Source of the DNA: Metabacillus idriensis
GTDB taxonomy: Bacteria; Bacillota; Bacilli; Bacillales; Bacillaceae
Direction of reading: 5' to 3'
DNA: 64,000 bases
Assembly: GCF_009674765.1 (NCBI RefSeq)
Contig: NZ_WKKF01000007.1
Coordinates: 83,885-147,884, forward strand
The notes beneath the pieces are model-generated. The model worked only from the letters and a program-made list of their open reading frames with translations, was not told the origin of the DNA and did not search any database. Positions 56,879 through 64,000 of the stretch are shown piece by piece (position 1 is the first letter of the stretch; every line of letters begins with the position of its first letter). Made by a program: the position numbers and the translations under genes.

Positions 56879-59515
56879 ATGGTGAAAAACAGCATGATTA
56901 TTCTTCATGCCCACCTGCCTTTCATCACAGACTATACAAATAATGAATATGAACAGCTGTGGCTTTTTGAAGCCTTGTCAGAATCCTACATTCCAATGCT
57001 TTGGAGTTTGAAGGCTGTGGAAAACCCGTCCATAACGATTTCTTTTTCTCCTACTCTTATGGAAATGCTTACAGATAAAAAGATCCAGGCAAACTATCGC
57101 CTTCACTTGGACAAAATGATGTCATTAATAAAATCAGAATTAAGCAGGGGTTTGGATGATGAGCAATCAGTCCTGAAATTTTATCTTTCTCGTTATGAGA
57201 AAATTATCAAAACCTTTGAAGAATTTGAGGGGAATATTTTAAAAGGGTATGTTGATTTATTCAATAGAAGAAAAATTGAGGTTATCACTACATGTGCAAC
57301 ACACGCAATTCTCCCTTTTCATTGCACAGAAGAAGGCATGAACATGCAAGTAGAAACAGGAATGAGAGTGTTTGAACATCATTTCGGAACAGCTCCGAAA
57401 GGGTTCTGGCTGCCAGAGATGGCAATCAACGCTCAAACCGTTCAAATTCTGGCTCAACAGGGAATTGAATACACGTTTGCCGATTCACCTGAAATAAAAT
57501 GCCCGGCAGTAAATGATCAGGGCCTGACCATTTTTAAACGAAATAAAGAAATCGCTGGCGCTGTATGGGATAAGCATAATGGATACCCAGCACACCATGT
57601 TTACCGCGAGTATTATCGGGATGTCGGGTTTATTAGAGATTGGGATGATATTAAAGAGTTTGCATTTCTTAACAAAACAAGAATCAATACTGGACTAAAG
57701 CTTTGGAGGATTACTGGTCAGACTGAACAGAAAAAGATTTATATGGAAGAGAAGGCATTTGAACAAGCTAAAAGGGATGCCCATGATTTTTTGCAGAGGC
57801 TGGGCTCTGAAAGTGAGCTGGCTGTGATTCCATTTGATTTTGAGCTGTTCGGTCATTGGTGGTTTGAAGGGCCTGCCTTTCTATGGGAGCTGTTAAAACA
57901 TGAAAGCCAATTTATTCTGCCGTCTGATTGGCTTAAGAACAAGAGCAAGGTCAAGCATGCGGACTTAGCTTTTTCTACATGGGGGAGAAACGGATACGGC
58001 GACATGTGGCTTAATGAAAAAACAGCGGAATATTTTCAGCACTTTCATTTAATCGAGAAACAGCTATTTGGCACCACTGTCAATTCCCGGGAAATGAATG
58101 CGGAAAAAAAATGGAGTCTTATTAAAGAATGGATGCTCGCCGCAAGCAGTGACTGGACATTCATGATCGGAAATGGGACTTCTGCTGATTATGGTCATAA
58201 TCGGATTAGAAAGCATCTAAAGAATTATTATAAACTGAGGGAAATAACGGATGAAACACTAGATACCTATAATCAGGAACCAGATATATTTGCCTTTCTT
58301 CCATTGAAAAGAGCGGCATTTGAGAAAAAAGATCATGCTGCTGGGCCAAAAATACTGATGGTGTCTACAGAATATCCCCCAAATATTGTCGGGGGGCTCG
58401 GAAGACATGTAGATGAGCTTTCAAATGCACTTGCCGGGCAAAATTACGAGGTTGTTCTTCTTACAATAGCATCAGTTGAAAAACCTTTGTATGAAAACCC
58501 AGTACCAAATCTGCATGTCTACCGGATTCAGTCTCTTCAGCAAAAGCATAAGTCGCTTACTGAATGGACAATGAATTACAATAGTGCATTTGTTCAATTT
58601 TTATTAAAAAATAAACACATAGAATATGATATCGTGCATGTTCATGATTGGCTTACTGCAGGGGCAGGAAGAGCCATACAGAACCTTTTTAAAGTACCGC
58701 TTATTGCAACCGTTCATGCGACAGAACAGGGAAGGAACAAAGAAATCTCGACTCCGCTTCAAAAGTATATACATAGGGAAGAAAACTTGCTTGTACATTC
58801 AGCAGACCGGGTGATTGTATGCAGTGACTATATGCTGAAGGAGGTCACGGAACAATTTTACATACCATCTGAAAAACTAACTGTGATCCCTAATGGAATA
58901 AATCTTTTAAAAACTAATATGTATGATAAAAATTCACAAAAGTGCAAAGTGATATCTTTGACAGGGCAGCCTTATCTTTTCTCGATGGGAAGACTGGTCG
59001 CAGAAAAAGGTTTTGATGTCCTTTTATCTGCCTTACCGGGTATTTTGAAGCGTTTTCCTAAAATCCGCATGGTTATAGCAGGAGATGGGCCGCATCGCAA
59101 CGAATATGAAAAAAAAGCGAAAGAATTGAACGTTCATAAAAATGTAACATTCCTTGGTTTTATAAATGAAGACCTTATACATATACTCCTTACGCACTGT
59201 GAGATGAATATTATTCCTAGCTATTATGAACCATTTGGGATTGTTGCACTGGAGAGCATGGCAGCAAAAAAGCTGACAATTGCTGCAAATACCGGCGGTT
59301 TAAGAGAAATTATCAAGCACAATGAAAATGGACTCCTGTTTGAGCGGGGAAATTCAAAAGCTTTGGCATCAGCTATCCTAGAGGCACTCCAACATAAAGA
59401 GCGGGCAGACCGTCTGGCTCAAAAGGGATATGAAGAAGTTTTGAGCCGTTTCGCCTATAAACATATTGTTAAAAAAGTTATTAAAGAGTACGAAGTGCTT
59501 TATCCTAAAAGATAA
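56879..59515 (+). CDS. GH57 (branching-type) and GT4 glycosyltransferase fusion
   Basis: This 878-residue protein joins two enzymes. Residues 1-470 are a GH57/DUF1957 1,4-alpha-glucan branching-type hydrolase: [13 protein letters not shown] at the start, [14 protein letters not shown], the likely nucleophile in [10 protein letters not shown] (near 180), and the acid/base aspartate in [15 protein letters not shown] (near 320). Residues 490-878 are a GT4, GT-B fold glycosyltransferase resembling glycogen-synthase-like enzymes: [36 protein letters not shown] and the ExxxxxxxE motif in [12 protein letters not shown] (near 785). Fused synthesis and branching suggests making a branched alpha-glucan. 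ATG at 56879 follows AGAAGGGGT. B. subtilis YqgM, a GT at this locus, matches the second half. Confidence 0.85.
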   Translation: MVKNSMIILHAHLPFITDYTNNEYEQLWLFEALSESYIPMLWSLKAVENPSITISFSPTLMEMLTDKKIQANYRLHLDKMMSLIKSELSRGLDDEQSVLKFYLSRYEKIIKTFEEFEGNILKGYVDLFNRRKIEVITTCATHAILPFHCTEEGMNMQVETGMRVFEHHFGTAPKGFWLPEMAINAQTVQILAQQGIEYTFADSPEIKCPAVNDQGLTIFKRNKEIAGAVWDKHNGYPAHHVYREYYRDVGFIRDWDDIKEFAFLNKTRINTGLKLWRITGQTEQKKIYMEEKAFEQAKRDAHDFLQRLGSESELAVIPFDFELFGHWWFEGPAFLWELLKHESQFILPSDWLKNKSKVKHADLAFSTWGRNGYGDMWLNEKTAEYFQHFHLIEKQLFGTTVNSREMNAEKKWSLIKEWMLAASSDWTFMIGNGTSADYGHNRIRKHLKNYYKLREITDETLDTYNQEPDIFAFLPLKRAAFEKKDHAAGPKILMVSTEYPPNIVGGLGRHVDELSNALAGQNYEVVLLTIASVEKPLYENPVPNLHVYRIQSLQQKHKSLTEWTMNYNSAFVQFLLKNKHIEYDIVHVHDWLTAGAGRAIQNLFKVPLIATVHATEQGRNKEISTPLQKYIHREENLLVHSADRVIVCSDYMLKEVTEQFYIPSEKLTVIPNGINLLKTNMYDKNSQKCKVISLTGQPYLFSMGRLVAEKGFDVLLSALPGILKRFPKIRMVIAGDGPHRNEYEKKAKELNVHKNVTFLGFINEDLIHILLTHCEMNIIPSYYEPFGIVALESMAAKKLTIAANTGGLREIIKHNENGLLFERGNSKALASAILEALQHKERADRLAQKGYEEVLSRFAYKHIVKKVIKEYEVLYPKR

Positions 59516-59528
59516 GGAGCTGAAAAAT

Positions 59529-60578
59529 GTGAAAGCTGTGATCCTCGCAGGCGGAGAAGGCTGCAGGCTTAGACCTCTTACAAATCACTGCCCAAAACCA
59601 ATGGTCCCAATATTAAACAAGCCTGTTATGGAATATAGCATTGAGTTATTAAAAAGACACGGCATCAAGGATATTATAATGACTGTGCATTATTTGTCAT
59701 CTTCTATTCGTGCCTATTTTGGCGACGGTTCAAAATGGGGAGTCACGATCACTTACAGTGAAGACGGGATGCCACTCGGTACAGCAGGAAGTGTGAAACT
59801 GGCAGAGCAATTGCTTACCGAGTCATTTCTTGTCATCAGCGGAGATATTCTTACTGACTTTGATTTGAGGGCAGGCATACAGCATCATGAGGACCAGCTT
59901 GCAGCAGCGACTATTTTTACAAAACCGCTGGACTTGCCGATCGAGTACGGAGTGCTTTTGTCTACAGATAAAACAATGAAAAAAATGTTTGAGAAGCCTA
60001 ACTGGAGCGACCTTACCCAGCATTCAATCAACACGGGCATCTATATTCTGGATCCAAAAATCTTCAGTTATTTAGAAGACTTTACTCATTATGATTTCAG
60101 TAAAGATGTGTTTCCTGCTATCTTAAAACATAATGAGAAAATCAGTATTTTTGAAGCTGAAGGATATTGGTCTGATATTGGAACGCTTGCAACATATCGC
60201 GAAGCTCAGTTTGATATGCTCAATCATAAAGTCAACCTTCCATCTAAGGGCAAAGAGATAGCAAAGGGGATCTGGATGGAGGATGGGGTAACCATTCATG
60301 ATGATGTGACGTTAAAAGGGCCGATTTATATCAGCAAGAATACAATTATTCATGAAGGTGCAACAGTAGGGCCAGAGACGGTTCTCTCTGAGTCAGCCAT
60401 AATCCATGAAAAATCAGAAATTACCCATTCTATTCTATGGGAAAACAGCTATGTTGGAAAATCGTGCAGTCTTGGCGGGATGATTGGACACTGTCAGATT
60501 CAGGATCATTCAGCGCTCGCTGATATCAACGAAGAGACGGTTAATGCCTGGAGAGAGTATACAAAAAGAGATTCTTAA
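59529..60578 (+). CDS. Sugar nucleotidyltransferase with left-handed beta-helix tail
   Basis: The 349-residue product is an NDP-sugar pyrophosphorylase of the mannose-1-phosphate guanylyltransferase/glucose-1-phosphate class. The N-terminal nucleotidyltransferase fold has [20 protein letters not shown] and [23 protein letters not shown] as the metal aspartate region, and the C-terminal part (about 250-349) has hexapeptide repeats ([32 protein letters not shown]). Nucleotide and sugar cannot be told from sequence alone. GTG at 59529 lies nine bases after AAGGAG; the frame from 59466 overlaps the previous gene. Context points to supplying the donor for the adjacent GT4 domain. Confidence 0.85.
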   Translation: MKAVILAGGEGCRLRPLTNHCPKPMVPILNKPVMEYSIELLKRHGIKDIIMTVHYLSSSIRAYFGDGSKWGVTITYSEDGMPLGTAGSVKLAEQLLTESFLVISGDILTDFDLRAGIQHHEDQLAAATIFTKPLDLPIEYGVLLSTDKTMKKMFEKPNWSDLTQHSINTGIYILDPKIFSYLEDFTHYDFSKDVFPAILKHNEKISIFEAEGYWSDIGTLATYREAQFDMLNHKVNLPSKGKEIAKGIWMEDGVTIHDDVTLKGPIYISKNTIIHEGATVGPETVLSESAIIHEKSEITHSILWENSYVGKSCSLGGMIGHCQIQDHSALADINEETVNAWREYTKRDS

Positions 60579-60696
60579 CTCTTTTCTTTTCAAACATTGA
60601 AGAAAAAAATAAAATAATGTGGAATTTCTTTTTTAAAAATGCTATTATAGTTAAGTCTGATTTAGTATAAGTTTTTTAGTTTGGAGGGAAATCAAC

Positions 60697-60846
60697 ATGC
60701 GCGTTAATCTTACACTAGCTTGCACAGAGTGCGGCGAACGTAATTACATTTCTAAAAAGAACAAACGTAATAACCCGGATCGCATGGAGCTTAAAAAATA
60801 TTGCTCTAGAGAGAAAAAGGTTACTTTACACCGCGAAACAAAGTAA
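60697..60846 (+). CDS. rpmG: 50S ribosomal protein L33
   Basis: L33 is a small basic protein of the large subunit. The 49-residue product reads [18 protein letters not shown], then [15 protein letters not shown] and ends TLHRETK. Cysteines are at 9, 12 and 36; the usual fourth zinc ligand (position 39) is glutamate, so this is neither the full four-cysteine form nor the cysteine-free form. The ATG at 60697 follows TTGGAGGGA. An extended -10 (TGCTATTAT, near 60640-60648) lies upstream. It matches the rpmGA locus of B. subtilis just before yqgN. Confidence 0.95.
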   Translation: MRVNLTLACTECGERNYISKKNKRNNPDRMELKKYCSREKKVTLHRETK

Positions 60847-60847
60847 G

Positions 60848-60879
60848 CAGCAGGAATTTATTTCCTTGCTGTTTTTTTT
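60848..60879 (+). terminator. Rho-independent terminator after rpmG
   Basis: An imperfect stem (CAGCAGGAA paired with TTCCTTGCTG, one bulge) is followed by eight T residues. Confidence 0.82.
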
Positions 60880-60916
60880 ATACCTATTCATTAATTTTTA
60901 AAGGGAGCGCTTTGGA

Positions 60917-61483
60917 ATGCTGAAGACAAATCTTAGAAATGATGTGAAACGCAGGCTTAATTCTTTAGAAAACGATACATACGATAAGAATTGTGAACGT
61001 ATAAATAAAAGACTTTTTGCTCAGCCGTACTGGCTGAAGTGCGAAACAATTGCCATCACCATTTCAAATGGCAGAGAAGTAGATACTGCCATGATTATAA
61101 AGGAGGCCTTGAGGCTGAACAAAAGAGTGGCCATACCTAAATGTTATCCCGATCAAAAAATAATGGAATTTCGCACCTTTCAGACGACTGATCAGCTAGA
61201 GACCGTTTATTTTGGGCTGAAAGAGCCTGTTGTTTCAAAAACAGCCTTTGTGCCGGCTGGTGAGATTGACCTTCTTATCGTCCCGGGAATATGCTTTGAC
61301 AGAAAAGGCTACAGAATAGGGTATGGAGGCGGTTATTACGACAGATATATGACTCAGTACAGGGGTTTTTCTGTTTCACTCGCATTTGAGGCACAGTTGG
61401 TCTCTGCTGTTCCTGCTGAAGCGCACGATCTGCCTGTTAATCAAATTTTGACGGAAAACGAGGTGATTGTTGCCAGTGGCTGA
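60917..61483 (+). CDS. yqgN: 5-formyltetrahydrofolate cyclo-ligase
   Basis: The enzyme (MTHFS) converts 5-formyl-THF to 5,10-methenyl-THF with ATP. The 188-residue protein has the N-terminal arginine helix KTNLRNDVKRRLNSL and the C-terminal signature DLLIVPGICFDRKGYRIGYG followed by GGYYDRYM, the ATP/folate binding region. The ATG at 60917 follows AAAGGGAG. The next gene starts inside its last eight bases, so the two are coupled. Confidence 0.94.
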   Translation: MLKTNLRNDVKRRLNSLENDTYDKNCERINKRLFAQPYWLKCETIAITISNGREVDTAMIIKEALRLNKRVAIPKCYPDQKIMEFRTFQTTDQLETVYFGLKEPVVSKTAFVPAGEIDLLIVPGICFDRKGYRIGYGGGYYDRYMTQYRGFSVSLAFEAQLVSAVPAEAHDLPVNQILTENEVIVASG

Positions 61484-62246
61484 TCACTTATTTGCCATTC
61501 TTTTTATTCTTTTTATTTCTATCGCTGGACTTAAGCTGAAGTCGTTAACCATAAGCGGAGCCATCGCAGCGGGTTTCATTGGAATATCCATTTATGCAGG
61601 TTTTGGCTTTTCAGGATTAGTGGTGCTCGGAATTTTCTTTGGAAGTTCTAGTTTCTGGAGCAAATTTAAGCGTGATCGCAAAATGAGTACATCCGAACTG
61701 CTGGTGAAAGGAGATCAGAGAGACGCAGCTCAAGTGCTGGCAAATGGAGGTGTTTCTGCATTAATCAGTATTGTTCATGCACTTATGCCTTTTGAGGGCA
61801 GTTTCGCCGTATACAGCGCGTCTGTCGCTGCTGCAAATGCGGATACTTGGGCATCTGAAATTGGGACACTCAGCAAAAAAATGCCAAGAATGATTTTCAC
61901 TTTGAAAAAGGTAAAGAAAGGAACATCAGGAGCAGTAAGTCCCCTCGGCACTGGTGCAGCGTTTGCGGGCGCTTGGTTAATAGGAATTACAGCTTATGCC
62001 GTTTTTCCAGTGCATGAAATGGATTTACTTCTTATTGTTCTTTTCGGATTCACAGGCAATCTGATTGACACGGTGCTCGGCGCTTCTGTTCAAGTGTATT
62101 ATCAATGTCCAGTCTGCGGATTAAATACAGAACGATATGAGCATTGTCAGGAACGCAGCATGAAGATTAGAGGCTTTTTAAATAATGATGCTGTTAATTT
62201 CATAGCCATTTTTACGGCTGCATTTCTAGCATTACTTGTATACTGA
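61476..62246 (+). CDS. DUF92 family membrane protein
   Basis: The 256-residue product has about six membrane helices and the DUF92 features SSFWSKFKRDRKMSTSELLV, the ANADTWASEIGTLS block (about 120) and TSGAVSPLGTGAAFAGAWLI. The family is related to phytol and dolichol kinases and often described as membrane protein of unknown function; a lipid kinase role is speculative. GTG at 61476 follows AGGTGA by nine bases and overlaps yqgN; TTG codons at 61467 and 61470 are alternatives. Confidence 0.82.
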   Translation: MADHLFAILFILFISIAGLKLKSLTISGAIAAGFIGISIYAGFGFSGLVVLGIFFGSSSFWSKFKRDRKMSTSELLVKGDQRDAAQVLANGGVSALISIVHALMPFEGSFAVYSASVAAANADTWASEIGTLSKKMPRMIFTLKKVKKGTSGAVSPLGTGAAFAGAWLIGITAYAVFPVHEMDLLLIVLFGFTGNLIDTVLGASVQVYYQCPVCGLNTERYEHCQERSMKIRGFLNNDAVNFIAIFTAAFLALLVY

Positions 62247-62304
62247 AAGAAAATATGGATAAAAAATGGGATAGCGGCAAAAAGTATCACTAGGAGGGAT
62301 GAAG

Positions 62305-62481
62305 ATGCGAAAATTGAATTCAGTACTTCTTATGGTCCTTGGTATTCTTGCGTTTTACCAATACCGCTACCGTCTGATGAATGTCGTGCTCAGTCAGCCG
62401 AATATACGGCACTTTTTCATTCAGCTTTCCATGAGAATTCCTTTTATCAGGGAAAAATTTATGTTCCGTGCGTTTCATTAA
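62305..62481 (+). CDS. yqgO: YqgO-like small membrane protein
   Basis: The 58-residue product has one membrane-like hydrophobic segment (SVLLMVLGILAFYQYRYRL) and a basic C-terminal part (SMRIPFIREKFMFRAFH). Position between yqgN and gluP and size suggest YqgO of B. subtilis, function unknown. ATG at 62305 is seven bases after TAGGAGGG; ATG at 62299 is too close to it. A terminator follows. Confidence 0.72.
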   Translation: MRKLNSVLLMVLGILAFYQYRYRLMNVVLSQPNIRHFFIQLSMRIPFIREKFMFRAFH

Positions 62482-62485
62482 TGCT

Positions 62486-62512
62486 CACCTGTTGACAAAC
62501 AGGTGTTTTTTT
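62486..62512 (+). terminator. Rho-independent terminator after yqgO
   Basis: An 8-bp stem (CACCTGTT / AACAGGTG) with a GACA loop is followed by seven T residues. Confidence 0.9.
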
Positions 62513-62578
62513 CATTATTTAATAGTTGGCGTCTTGCATCAAAAAACTGTTCTTTTTATAGAAAGAAAGTACTATTCT

Positions 62579-62607
62579 TTAACAAGATTCCGATAAGTTG
62601 ATATAAT
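62579..62607 (+). promoter_or_regulatory. Sigma-A promoter of gluP
   Basis: TTAACA at 62579-62584 and TATAAT at 62602-62607 are 17 bases apart, about 27 bases before the start codon. Confidence 0.7.
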
Positions 62608-62634
62608 ATTTTTAAAAAGTTCGGAGAGAAGAAT

Positions 62635-63804
62635 ATGGGAATAAGCGGGGATAATCTTTTTTGGAAGTTAACCCATGAAGCTGTGACGAGACACGATTAT
62701 CAGATAATCCGTTTATCAGAAGATGAACAGGAAGTATTGCTTGGACCATATAAAAATAAGGAGTTTCAAATTGTACGTTTCATTAGGATGGATCTTGATT
62801 GGGGAAGAGAGCTTCACCAGGATATTGAAAGGACTGCCGGACACATTGACCGGATACGCAAACAATCATGGAAGCATCCAATCCAATTATTAAACGTTTA
62901 TATTTCAACATATCCGCCAGTGGATGAGTGGGAGTTTCGTATTGATAAACCGCATCAGGAAGGACAAACGACTATAAAATCAATTGTTGTTCATAAAGAC
63001 AATGAAGCAGAAATGGTCTTTTACCTTGCACAATTGCTTGGAGTGAGCCTGTCCTCAGATAATTCACTTGATCCGAATGAAACTGCAAGGCTCAGAAGCG
63101 AGGCAATTACTTACTCAAATCGCAGAATAAAGGAAGAAAGACAGATTTTCAATTTTGGAAAACCAATCTTTACCTATTTATTTACTGCGCTGCAAATCTT
63201 AATGTTTATCCTTTTAGAAGCTGCAGGAGGAAGTCAAAACACGCAAGTATTAATTCAGTTTGGCGCTAAATACAATCCCTCGATTATAAACGGTGAATGG
63301 TGGCGTTTCTTTACTCCGATTATTCTCCATATTGGGATGCTGCATCTTCTGATGAATACGCTGGCCTTGATTTATATTGGCAGTGCGGTTGAGAGGATGT
63401 ACGGATCTGTAAAATTTTTGTTTATTTATTTATTTGCTGGCGCAGCAGGGACGCTAGCAAGTTTTGCTTTAAGTCCCTCGATATCAGCAGGAGCTTCAGG
63501 AGCTATTTTTGGCTGTTTCGGTGCTTTGCTTTATTTAGGAATAATCAAACCAAACTTGTTTTTCAGAACAATCGGCTCAAATTTAATATTTATTATCGTG
63601 CTTAATCTCCTATTTGGCTTCGCTGTCCCTAATATTGATAATGCAGGGCATATTGGAGGCTTGCTGGGAGGGTTTTTGGCTGCACTGACCGTTCAGCTCC
63701 CTAAACAAAACAAATGGGGACTGAGACTGCTTGGAGCTTTCCTGTCCATTCTATTAATAGCCGGTGCATATATATACGGAATTCACTTTGCTTGGATTAT
63801 TTGA
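62635..63804 (+). CDS. gluP: Rhomboid intramembrane serine protease GluP/YqgP, short form
   Basis: GluP cleaves membrane proteins inside the bilayer; in B. subtilis it works with FtsH on the MgtE magnesium transporter. The 389-residue product has a cytosolic N-terminal domain (about 1-175), then about seven membrane helices with the rhomboid signatures NGEWWRFFTPIILHIGMLHL and MNT, the catalytic serine in GASGAIFG (near 288) and the histidine in DNAGHIGGLLGG (near 338). B. subtilis GluP is about 500 residues with a C-terminal TPR part; this protein stops after the last helix and lacks it. ATG at 62635; TCGGAGAG upstream. Confidence 0.92.
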   Translation: MGISGDNLFWKLTHEAVTRHDYQIIRLSEDEQEVLLGPYKNKEFQIVRFIRMDLDWGRELHQDIERTAGHIDRIRKQSWKHPIQLLNVYISTYPPVDEWEFRIDKPHQEGQTTIKSIVVHKDNEAEMVFYLAQLLGVSLSSDNSLDPNETARLRSEAITYSNRRIKEERQIFNFGKPIFTYLFTALQILMFILLEAAGGSQNTQVLIQFGAKYNPSIINGEWWRFFTPIILHIGMLHLLMNTLALIYIGSAVERMYGSVKFLFIYLFAGAAGTLASFALSPSISAGASGAIFGCFGALLYLGIIKPNLFFRTIGSNLIFIIVLNLLFGFAVPNIDNAGHIGGLLGGFLAALTVQLPKQNKWGLRLLGAFLSILLIAGAYIYGIHFAWII

Positions 63805-63829
63805 GGACAGGAGACTGTTCTTTTTTTTA
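63805..63829 (+). terminator. Rho-independent terminator after gluP
   Basis: A 6-bp stem (GGACAG / CTGTTC, one G-U) with GAGA loop and eight T residues begins directly after the stop codon. Confidence 0.75.
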
Positions 63830-63867
63830 GGGTATATTCGCATAGATTGTTGTTTTTCATGATAAAT

Positions 63868-63956
63868 GTTGTCCGTTCCTTTCCGCTCCAGGAACTTGCT
63901 TTCCGCAGGGAGCATGGGAGCCTCCTGATATGAACGAAACTGTCAAGGCTCCCACT
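63868..63956 (-). repeat. Structured intergenic repeat, family C copy 2
   Basis: This matches the reverse complement of 54516-54646 over its first 60 bases: TTTCCGCTCCAGGAACTTG, CTTTCCGCAGGGAG, GGGAGCCTCCT. After that the two differ; here GGGAGCC (63916) is paired with GGCTCCC (63948) around a different, AT-rich loop. No gene is seen in the rest of the window to base 64000. Confidence 0.75.
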
Positions 63957-64000
63957 CTAAATTGGTAATTGTCTTATTTTTGGGTAACTTTAAGAAGAGA

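Overview
The window is about 64 kb of chromosome from a low-GC, endospore-forming Bacillaceae (Bacillus in the broad sense). Gene order follows the Bacillus subtilis yqeT-yqgP segment almost gene for gene: prmA, rsmE, mtaB, rpsU, yqeY, yqeZ-floA, yqfC-yqfD-phoH-pgpH-ybeY-dgkA-cdd-era-yqzL-recO-glyQS-ccpN-ppsR-yqxD-dnaG-sigA, cccA-trmK-yqfO-ispH, cshB-nfo, zur, ispG, sodA, pbpA, pst, rpmG, yqgN and gluP. Sporulation-associated genes (yqfC, yqfD), a glycine T-box, a sigma-W type promoter and PhoP boxes support a Bacillus-type host. It is not B. subtilis itself: deoC, an acyl-CoA dehydrogenase, a znu pair, a chemoreceptor, a phosphate symporter and a glucan-type gene cluster are interleaved. No phage, transposase, rRNA, tRNA or CRISPR is visible.

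Layout: 1-3.9 kb holds ribosome/tRNA methylation genes (the first gene is cut by the window edge) and deoC. 4-9 kb holds a Na/Pi-type carrier, rpsU-yqeY, and the envelope-stress set yqeZ-floA-yqfB. 9-17 kb is a long dense operon of sporulation, c-di-AMP hydrolysis, rRNA maturation, lipid kinase and repair genes. 17-26 kb is the T-box-controlled glyQS, the regulators ccpN/ppsR, and the macromolecular synthesis operon (yqxD, dnaG, sigA). 26-35 kb has acyl-CoA dehydrogenase under a likely CcpA site, cytochrome c550, trmK, yqfO, ispH, a VrrA-like repeat protein, cshB, nfo. 35-43 kb has zinc uptake plus Zur, ispG, LysM and chemoreceptor genes. 43-55 kb is phosphate- and envelope-related: Na/Pi symporter, sodA, pbpA, pstSCAB and phoU. 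55-60.6 kb is the most accessory part: two small membrane proteins, then DUF4912, a GH57-GT4 fusion and a sugar nucleotidyltransferase. 60.6-64 kb has rpmG, yqgN, a DUF92 membrane protein, yqgO and a short form of the rhomboid protease GluP.

The most unusual material is intergenic. One repeat family (copies near 4.0, 27.6 and 34.55 kb, a diverged copy near 6.1 kb and a remnant near 20.5 kb) carries a central hairpin whose two arms differ between copies but stay complementary. The three best copies begin at or a few bases after the stop codon of a gene on the same strand, ahead of a hairpin. A second family (54.5 and 63.9 kb) also has inverted repeats. Other notable points are two 11-bp-periodic PhoP-like boxes, a yqfC ribosome binding site inside a terminator stem, a promoter that runs straight into a terminator ahead of the zinc operon, and the DUF4912/GH57-GT4/nucleotidyltransferase cluster.
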